NCBI RefSeq assembly: GCF_039543245.1
Contig: NZ_BAABJJ010000013.1
Coordinates: 1-64,000, forward strand
From: Algibacter_G agarivorans
GTDB taxonomy: Bacteria; Bacteroidota; Bacteroidia; Flavobacteriales; Flavobacteriaceae
Reading direction: 5' to 3'
DNA: 64,000 bases
Notes under the pieces: generated by a model
Told to the model about the DNA's origin: nothing
Databases searched by the model: none
The model's input: only the letters and a program-made list of their open reading frames with translations
Made by a program: the position numbers and the translations under genes
Shown: piece by piece, positions 58,702 through 64,000 of the stretch
Numbering within the stretch: position 1 is the stretch's first letter
Layout: each line of letters opens with the position of its first letter

Positions 58702-60578
58702 TGGCTTGCTTCATTTGGAATAGTTACTGTAAATGTTGTACCCACATGTTCTTTGCTTTCGAAAAAAATTGAGCCCCCCATGTTCACTAAGTGGTTCTTA
58801 GCAATATTTAAACCTATGCCTGTACCTTGCGTGTTAATTACATTATGAGCTCTAAAATAACGTTCAAAAATATTTTTTTGGTCTTTTTGAGGAATGCCTA
58901 TGCCTTCATCTTTTATAGTTAATATAGTAGTATCATTATCCTGTTCTAAGTGTAAGGCTACAACCGTACCTTCAGAAGAATATTTAATGGCATTATGCAG
59001 TAGATTGGAAAATATTAATTGAATGATTTTTTCATCTTGGTACAGCGATAAATCATCAATATTTTCTGGATACTTTATTTGTTGCCCTTCTTTTAAAAGC
59101 ATATTGGCGTTGTAAACCACCTCATTAACAACCTTGCTTAGTTTAAAATGACTTAACCTATAGTTAACCTTTCCCGTTTCTAATTTTTCAACCGATAAAA
59201 AATCATTTAGTATATTGTTTAAAAAGTGGACCTTATCAATTATCGTTTTTAAGTGTTTATCTCGTTTTTCTTGCTGTTCGGTTAATTTATATTTACTAAG
59301 TAATTGGCTAGACGTTAAAATACCACTTAAAGGTGTTTTAAACTCATGAGACACTAAAGATAAAAAATTAGTTTTCAATTCATTAAGCTCCTTTTCTTTA
59401 CTTAGTGCTATATTAAGTTGCTGTGTTCTTTCTTGCACTTTATTTTCTAGCTTTGAGGTATAGCCTTTTCGCTCCGTAATATCTAAAATTATAGCTACAA
59501 AAACATTTTTTTCACCTAAGACTGATAATTGTAAATGTACTTCTACAGGATAAGTGGTACCGTTTTTCCGTTGGCAAATGGTTTCAAATTCAATTTTCTC
59601 AACATTTTTTTTAAGTAAAACATCAATAGTTTTTCTAAAATCCGCTTTATTGTTATTTAGTTTTATGTCCAAAGGTGTCATACCCTTTAACTCCTCTAAT
59701 GTATATCCAATATTTTTTTGCGCTCCTGAGTTTACATTTATAAATTTCAATGTTTTAACATCAAAAACATATATTTCATTCAAAGATTCATCAAAAATAG
59801 TTGCTAAGTGATGTCGTTCTGCCTCTGCTTTTTTTCTTAATGTAACATCATTTTGTATGCCTATAAAATTTGTAACTGTGCCATTAGTATTTGTTATTGG
59901 AAAAACGTACAAGTCATTCCAAAATAAGGTGCCATCTTTTTTATAATTGCGCAGTGTTGCTTGACAGCTCTCGCCTTTTTTTATGGCATCCCTAAGGTTT
60001 TTTAGAGGTTTTTGGTCTCTATCTTTACCTTGTAAAAACCTGCAATTATGATTGAGTATTTCCTCATCAGAATACCCTGTAAGGTTTTGAAAAGCTGCAT
60101 TAAAATAGATAACTGGATTATCATGTTTTAAAGCATCGGTAATAATAATACCATTGTTTGCCGATTCTAGAGCTCTAGAACGGAGCATAAGGTTTTTTTC
60201 AATTTCTTTTTTTTCTGAAACATCCTTAACCAGAGCCATAACATAGGTTTTGTTATAGATTGTAAAAGGGTTAAGTTCGACTTCAATAGGAAAAATAGTG
60301 CCATCTTTTTTTAAGGCAAAAATATCGATGGCTTCTCCCATCCTACGACGTTTGCCTTTTTTAATAAATTTTTCAATATAAGAGGCATGGCTTCTGTGAT
60401 AATTAGATGGGATTAATAAGTTTAAATCCTTATCCATAATCTCACTTTTTGTGTACCCAAAAATAGTTTCTGCAGATGCATTAACTTCCATTATCTTTTG
60501 ATGATTATCCACAATAATAACACCCTCTGAAATGGTTTCTAATAGAATATTAAATATTTCTTGATCTTGTAGGAACAT
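58698..60578 (-). CDS. Sensor histidine kinase with FixL-like PAS, LOV and PAS domains
   Basis: 626 aa, no membrane segment, so a soluble sensor. PAS1 (~10-120) resembles FixL, with H64 in PSNYHRSHASY at the haem-ligand position, but FixL's distal Arg is not conserved. PAS2 (137-247) is a LOV domain: NPVIYFNAAFQNLTGY, NCRFLQG with adduct cysteine C179, LRNYKKDGTLFWN and FIGIQ. PAS3 (~257-370), coiled coil, HisKA with H411 (SLVSHEFKTPL), HATPase (~505-622, DEGIGIP, GTGIGL). Predicted blue-light and possibly oxygen/redox sensor that phosphorylates the overlapping regulator. Confidence 0.9.
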   Translation of the reverse strand: MFLQDQEIFNILLETISEGVIIVDNHQKIMEVNASAETIFGYTKSEIMDKDLNLLIPSNYHRSHASYIEKFIKKGKRRRMGEAIDIFALKKDGTIFPIEVELNPFTIYNKTYVMALVKDVSEKKEIEKNLMLRSRALESANNGIIITDALKHDNPVIYFNAAFQNLTGYSDEEILNHNCRFLQGKDRDQKPLKNLRDAIKKGESCQATLRNYKKDGTLFWNDLYVFPITNTNGTVTNFIGIQNDVTLRKKAEAERHHLATIFDESLNEIYVFDVKTLKFINVNSGAQKNIGYTLEELKGMTPLDIKLNNNKADFRKTIDVLLKKNVEKIEFETICQRKNGTTYPVEVHLQLSVLGEKNVFVAIILDITERKGYTSKLENKVQERTQQLNIALSKEKELNELKTNFLSLVSHEFKTPLSGILTSSQLLSKYKLTEQQEKRDKHLKTIIDKVHFLNNILNDFLSVEKLETGKVNYRLSHFKLSKVVNEVVYNANMLLKEGQQIKYPENIDDLSLYQDEKIIQLIFSNLLHNAIKYSSEGTVVALHLEQDNDTTILTIKDEGIGIPQKDQKNIFERYFRAHNVINTQGTGIGLNIAKNHLVNMGGSIFFESKEHVGTTFTVTIPNEASQ

Positions 60579-60604
60579 AATATGTTATGTTTTGCACAGC
60601 GCCA

Positions 60605-60679
60605 TAAAAGTACGAAAAATTCGCTATTATTTATACTGATTTTTATCATATGTAGTTAACGAACAAGTATGTAACTTTA
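60605..60679. promoter_or_regulatory. Stress-regulon promoter 8: shared box TGATTTTTATCA between kinase and TerB-like operons
   Basis: Box at 60637-60648. Rightward: TAACTTTA (60672-60679) exactly 23 nt after the box, start about 60686, ATG at 60702. Leftward: TACTTTTA (60605-60612, minus) 24 nt away, start about 60598, kinase ATG at 60578. One box could serve both directions, making the sensor/regulator operon autoregulated. Confidence 0.72.
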
Positions 60680-60701
60680 TTAAAGTTAATTTGTATTTAA
60701 A

Positions 60702-61118
60702 ATGGCAACCAAAAAGAAAATGACACTTAAGTTTTACCAAAACCTTGGTAAGCTATTTTATGCCATAGCAGCAGCAGATATGCGGGTGCGAGATGTGGAG
60801 TTTAACAAGTTAAAAGAATTAGTAAAAAAACATTGGCTAGAAGTCGATGTTATTGAAGATGCTTACCATACAGATGCAGCATACCAAATAGAGATTGTTT
60901 TTGATTGGTTGAATGATAAAGAAAATTTAAACGCTAAAGCAGGTTACAATGCTTTTATAAAGTATAAAAATGAACAACCACATTTATTTACTGACGATAT
61001 AAAGAAACTAATATTAAAAACAGCGCATGCTATTGCTGCTTCGTTTTCTGGGTTGAACAAATCCGAATTGATTATGCTTGCTAAATTAGATTTAGAATTA
61101 AAAAAAACAAGATCATGA
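60702..61118 (+). CDS. TerB-like helical protein (138 aa)
   Basis: Helical soluble protein. The N-terminal part KLFYAIAAADMRVRDVEFNKLKELV has the alternating small/acidic pattern of TerB/DjlA-type domains (A-x-A-D-x-x-V-x-x-x-E), so I call it TerB-like by eye only. First gene of an operon with DUF302 and thioredoxin; its TGA overlaps the DUF302 ATG (61115-61118). Function unknown. Confidence 0.65.
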   Translation: MATKKKMTLKFYQNLGKLFYAIAAADMRVRDVEFNKLKELVKKHWLEVDVIEDAYHTDAAYQIEIVFDWLNDKENLNAKAGYNAFIKYKNEQPHLFTDDIKKLILKTAHAIAASFSGLNKSELIMLAKLDLELKKTRS

Positions 61119-61513
61119 ACTATTATTTTACCACTATTACAAAAGGAAGTTTTGAAACTGTAGAGGCAAAAGTTATAGACTTACTAAAAGATGAGGGCTT
61201 TGGTGTACTTACAGAAATTAATATACAGCAAACCTTAAAAGACAAATTGGATATTGATTTTAAAAAGTATAAAATCTTAGGCGCTTGCAACCCGCCTTTT
61301 GCCTATAAAGCTTTACAAGTTGAAAACAAAATAGGTACAATGTTACCCTGCAATGTTATAGTGCAAGAAACATCGCAAAATACTATTGAAGTATCTGCTA
61401 TTAACCCTATGGTTTCTATGCAAGCTGTAAAAAATGAGCAACTAAGCGACGTTGCCGAAGTTGTTAGTACAAAACTTAAAAATGTTATCAAAAATATCAA
61501 TAATGAAAAATAA
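61115..61513 (+). CDS. DUF302 domain-containing protein
   Basis: 132 aa. The DUF302 pattern is clear: FETVEAKVIDLLKDEGFGVLTEINI, LKDKLDID, KYKILGACNPPFAYKAL, GTMLPCNVIVQE. DUF302 proteins form a small alpha/beta fold of unknown chemistry, frequently linked to stress or redox genes. Overlaps the upstream gene by 4 nt and the thioredoxin gene by 11 nt. Confidence 0.9.
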   Translation: MNYYFTTITKGSFETVEAKVIDLLKDEGFGVLTEINIQQTLKDKLDIDFKKYKILGACNPPFAYKALQVENKIGTMLPCNVIVQETSQNTIEVSAINPMVSMQAVKNEQLSDVAEVVSTKLKNVIKNINNEK

Positions 61514-61802
61514 TTTTAACACCATAATACAATCTGAATTACCAGTATTAATAGATTTTCATGCCGATTGGTGCGGTCCTTGTAAAATGTTGGCTCCTAT
61601 TTTAAAAGAAGTAAAAGAAGAACTTGAAGATGCCATAAAAATCATAAAAATTGATGTGGACAAAAATCAACCCCTAGCAGCAAAATACCAAGTTAGAGGT
61701 GTGCCCACTATGTTGCTTTTTAAAAACGGAGAACAGGTTTGGCGACAATCTGGGGTACTTCAAAAAAATGATATTATTTCAATTATAAAACAGTACATCT
61801 AA
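61503..61802 (+). CDS. Thioredoxin
   Basis: 99 aa from ATG 61503; an upstream ATG at 61452 would add 17 residues from within the DUF302 gene and is less likely. The active site is WCGPC (C24, C27), followed by the cis-Pro region RGVPTMLLFKNG. Thiol-disulfide reductant with no signal peptide, so cytoplasmic. Likely partner for peroxidases and repair reductases. Last gene of the box 8 rightward operon. Confidence 0.92.
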   Translation: MKNNFNTIIQSELPVLIDFHADWCGPCKMLAPILKEVKEELEDAIKIIKIDVDKNQPLAAKYQVRGVPTMLLFKNGEQVWRQSGVLQKNDIISIIKQYI

Positions 61803-61814
61803 ACTATTTCTTGC

Positions 61815-61857
61815 TGATGGATATCATTTTATAATAACCCCAAACATCATATTTTAG
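61815..61857 (+). promoter_or_regulatory. Stress-regulon promoter 9: box TGATGGATATCA
   Basis: Box at 61815-61826 (both half-sites perfect). TATTTTAG (61850-61857) lies exactly 23 nt downstream. Predicted start about 61864; ATG at 61882. Confidence 0.78.
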
Positions 61858-61881
61858 AATATTGTTATAAAATATTTGACT

Positions 61882-62484
61882 ATGAAAAAGGTACTAATTA
61901 TACTATTATTAATCCCAGTTTTTGCTTTAGCACAAACAACAGAAGAACTAGATTTAATAGCCACTTATAATGATGGTATAGCAGCCATTAAGAAAGACAA
62001 CTCGTGGGGATTTATAAATAAAAAAGGCGTTATTATTATAAATTTTAGAGATGACTTGGTTTTAACTAAAACCGACGATGGCAAGTACCCTGTATTTTAT
62101 AATAACAGATGTTTAATTTCAGAAAAAAAAGATGGTATTCAGTACTTTGGCTATATAGATAAAACAGGTGAAAAAATTATAGAAACAAAATTCTTAAATG
62201 CTTCAAATTTTAATAATGATGTTGCTTTAGCTTTAGAAGTATTATCTCAATCCATGGGTAAAAATGACATATTGAATAAACCGATCGTTAATTATAAATA
62301 CTTTGAGGTAATCATCGATACTGAAGGTAACGTAAAAGAATATTTAAACCCAAAAGGTAACAATATAGCCTTAGACAAAAAATTTATTAAAAGCCCTCCA
62401 AAAATAACATCTAAATTTATTACAGAGGATTTAGTTGCTATACTTAACGAGAATAATAAATGGGTTATTAAATCTATAAAATGA
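61882..62484 (+). CDS. WG-repeat-containing exported protein
   Basis: 200 aa from ATG 61882 (the frame opens at a TTG, 61876). Signal peptide MKKVLIILLLIPVFALAQ. WG-type repeats: GIAAIKKDNSWGFINKKGVIII and FGYIDKTGEKII. The WG repeat is a beta-propeller-like module of unknown ligand. First gene under box 9; its stop overlaps the M50 protease start (62481-62484). Confidence 0.8.
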   Translation: MKKVLIILLLIPVFALAQTTEELDLIATYNDGIAAIKKDNSWGFINKKGVIIINFRDDLVLTKTDDGKYPVFYNNRCLISEKKDGIQYFGYIDKTGEKIIETKFLNASNFNNDVALALEVLSQSMGKNDILNKPIVNYKYFEVIIDTEGNVKEYLNPKGNNIALDKKFIKSPPKITSKFITEDLVAILNENNKWVIKSIK

Positions 62485-63572
62485 AAGCAAATTTAAATTT
62501 AGGAAGCGTTTCTGGAATTAAAATCAAGGTACACTGGACATTCTTTTTCTTAATAGCTTGGATAGTTTTTAGTGAATTAAAACGTGGTGGTAGTACCGAA
62601 AGTATTTTGTTTAATGTTGCATTGGTCTTAGCTGTTTTTGCATGTGTGGTACTGCATGAGTTAGGGCACGCCTTAACCGCTAAACGATTTGGTATAGACA
62701 CTAAAAAAATAACCCTGCTCCCCATAGGCGGTGTGGCAAGTTTAGAGCGCATTCCAGAATCGCCCAAACAAGAGTTTTTAGTAACATTAGCAGGCCCTTT
62801 GGTAAATGTTATTATAGCATTATTGCTCTATTTTATTGTGCCCGTAAATGAACTTACACATTTAAATTTCACAGAAACCTTTGAGACTTTAATGAGTTTT
62901 ACATGGCAAAATTTCCTGTTTCTTCTATTTATAGTCAATGTAGGTTTAGTGATTTTTAATTTTATACCAGCATTTCCAATGGATGGCGGTCGCATTTTAA
63001 GAGCCTTGCTTGCCATGAAAATGGATCGTGCAAAAGCCACTCAAATAGCTTCAAATATTGGGCAATTTATTGCGGTTTTCTTCCTATTAATAGGTTTTTT
63101 ATACAACCCGTTCTTAATAATAATTGCACTCTTTATCTTTTTAGGGGCTTATGGTGAAAACCAAATGGTACAACATTTAGCGTTACTTAAAGGACATAAC
63201 GTTGAGGAAGCTATGATGATAAATATTACAACTTTTAATCCTGAAGACCCCATAGATTTAGTAGTAAATAAATTAATATCTAGCACCGAAAATAATTTTA
63301 TTGTGATTGAAAACAACACTATCGTAGGGGTATTGATTCATCAGGATATTATAGAAAATTCCAATAAAAACATATTGGTTAAAGATATTATGATTACAAA
63401 TTTCAAAACAGTCTATAGTAATGATAAACTCGATAAAATATACAAACTAACACATAGTGAAAAACATCCGTTTTTCCCTGTTCTAGAAAACAATAAACTT
63501 GTTGGCGCTATTGACCATATTAATTTAAACGAATACATATTGCTACAGGCTAAACTAGTACATTCATTATGA
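62481..63572 (+). CDS. Site-2 protease family (M50) membrane metalloprotease, C-terminal CBS-like region
   Basis: 363 aa. HELGH (59-63) in the second membrane helix gives the zinc ligands, and NFIPAFPMDGG (D168) the third. The N-terminal SGIKIKVHWTFF is typical of SpoIVFB-like proteases. The ~130-residue C-terminus looks like a CBS pair. Such enzymes cleave membrane-bound regulators or signal remnants. Overlaps both neighbours by 4 nt (ATGA). Confidence 0.88.
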   Translation: MKANLNLGSVSGIKIKVHWTFFFLIAWIVFSELKRGGSTESILFNVALVLAVFACVVLHELGHALTAKRFGIDTKKITLLPIGGVASLERIPESPKQEFLVTLAGPLVNVIIALLLYFIVPVNELTHLNFTETFETLMSFTWQNFLFLLFIVNVGLVIFNFIPAFPMDGGRILRALLAMKMDRAKATQIASNIGQFIAVFFLLIGFLYNPFLIIIALFIFLGAYGENQMVQHLALLKGHNVEEAMMINITTFNPEDPIDLVVNKLISSTENNFIVIENNTIVGVLIHQDIIENSNKNILVKDIMITNFKTVYSNDKLDKIYKLTHSEKHPFFPVLENNKLVGAIDHINLNEYILLQAKLVHSL

Positions 63573-64000
63573 AATTATTCAGGTATTTAATGCTCTTTTT
63601 CATCATATATTCATGTTTTAATAATGAGAATAAAATACTTCCAACGGAAAGGCCTTTAACAGAATCTGTTTATTCTTCAGTAACCATTCAACCAGATAGT
63701 TTATATCAGGCTTATGCTATAGTTGCTGGCATTTTAGATAATAATTTAGTGGAAGAAGGCGATGTGGTTTCAAAAAACCAAACGCTTATTCAAATTATTA
63801 ATAGCACACCTAAACTTAATGCACAAAATGCTAAATTCAGTTTAAATCTGGCAAAAGAAAACTACAATGGAAACGCTGCTGTTCTAAACAGTATTCTTGA
63901 AGAAATAACAGCGGCAAAGCTTAAATACCAAAACGACTCTATAAATTATTTCAGGCAAAAAAACCTGTGGGAACAAAAAATAGGCTCAAAAGTAGAATTT
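63569..64000 (+). CDS. Periplasmic adaptor (HlyD/MFP) lipoprotein, partial at window end
   Basis: Starts at ATG 63569 inside the M50 gene's stop. Begins MKLFRYLMLFFIIYSCF, a lipoprotein signal with C16, then a lipoyl/biotinyl-like strand pair (VAGILDNNLVEEGDVVSKNQ) and the start of a coiled-coil hairpin. This is the adaptor subunit of an RND- or ABC-type efflux system; the rest, and presumably the pump, lie beyond position 64000. Part of the box 9 operon by overlap. Confidence 0.8.
   Translation, partial: MKLFRYLMLFFIIYSCFNNENKILPTERPLTESVYSSVTIQPDSLYQAYAIVAGILDNNLVEEGDVVSKNQTLIQIINSTPKLNAQNAKFSLNLAKENYNGNAAVLNSILEEITAAKLKYQNDSINYFRQKNLWEQKIGSKVEF

Noticed and set aside
1..64000. CRISPR array
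   Set aside because: No regularly spaced identical repeats of 25-40 bp and no cas genes seen.

Overview
The window is AT-rich chromosomal DNA from a member of the Bacteroidota, almost certainly a (probably marine) Flavobacteriaceae species. Supporting signs are SusC/SusD pairs, a hybrid two-component sensor, a Lacal_2735-type small protein, DUF4290 beside murA, TIGR03643/DUF2805, very few Shine-Dalgarno sequences, and many promoters of the Bacteroidetes type (TTG about 19-21 bp upstream of TAnnTTTG). No rRNA operon, CRISPR array, complete integrase or transposase was seen.

Layout. (1) 115-6773: a co-directional light/oxidative-stress cluster (SDR, TIGR03643, glutathione peroxidase, TspO, SRPBCC, DNA photolyase) with a perfect 14+14 bp palindrome over a promoter at 1571-1613. 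(2) 7048-17807: housekeeping genes (LTA-synthase-like sulfatase, murA with Asp in place of the fosfomycin-target Cys, DUF4290, DUF493, AAA ATPase with a TTG start, recQ, fmt, HU, YqgE, class IV aminotransferase, START-like). (3) 17939-37679: a tRNA-Met gene followed by a 19.7 kb segment that ends in a second copy of the tRNA 3' part. Between them lies a complete polysaccharide utilisation locus: hybrid sensor, SusC, SusD, GH130, MFS, two unrecognised large secreted proteins, GH32 and GH13. It looks like a tRNA-targeted island that has lost its integrase. (4) 38073-41015: an aldo/keto reductase, a broken AraC regulator and mannose-6-phosphate isomerase. (5) 41075-64000: a stress/dormancy region with five two-domain universal stress proteins, Hsp20, DUF2267, SDR, alpha/beta hydrolase, phosphoribosyltransferase, a metallo-beta-lactamase/rhodanese fusion, upp, a beta-CASP nuclease, an ATP-cone nuclease, TerB-like, DUF302, thioredoxin, WG-repeat and M50 protease genes.

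The most interesting system is in region 5. Nine copies of an FNR/CRP-like palindrome (TGAT-N4-ATCA) lie upstream of its transcription units, and eight of them sit exactly 23 nt from a recognisable -7 element. The same region encodes a sensor kinase with a FixL-like PAS domain and a textbook LOV (blue-light) domain. The kinase overlaps by 4 nt a response regulator that carries a cyclic-nucleotide-type domain and a CRP/FNR helix-turn-helix with the conserved E-x3-R recognition pair. I infer a light- and/or oxygen-responsive LOV kinase -> CRP-type regulator -> stress regulon, functionally reminiscent of mycobacterial DosS/DosR. One box drives no protein gene but a short terminator-bounded transcript, a candidate new small RNA. 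All functional statements are inferences from sequence alone; no database searches were run.
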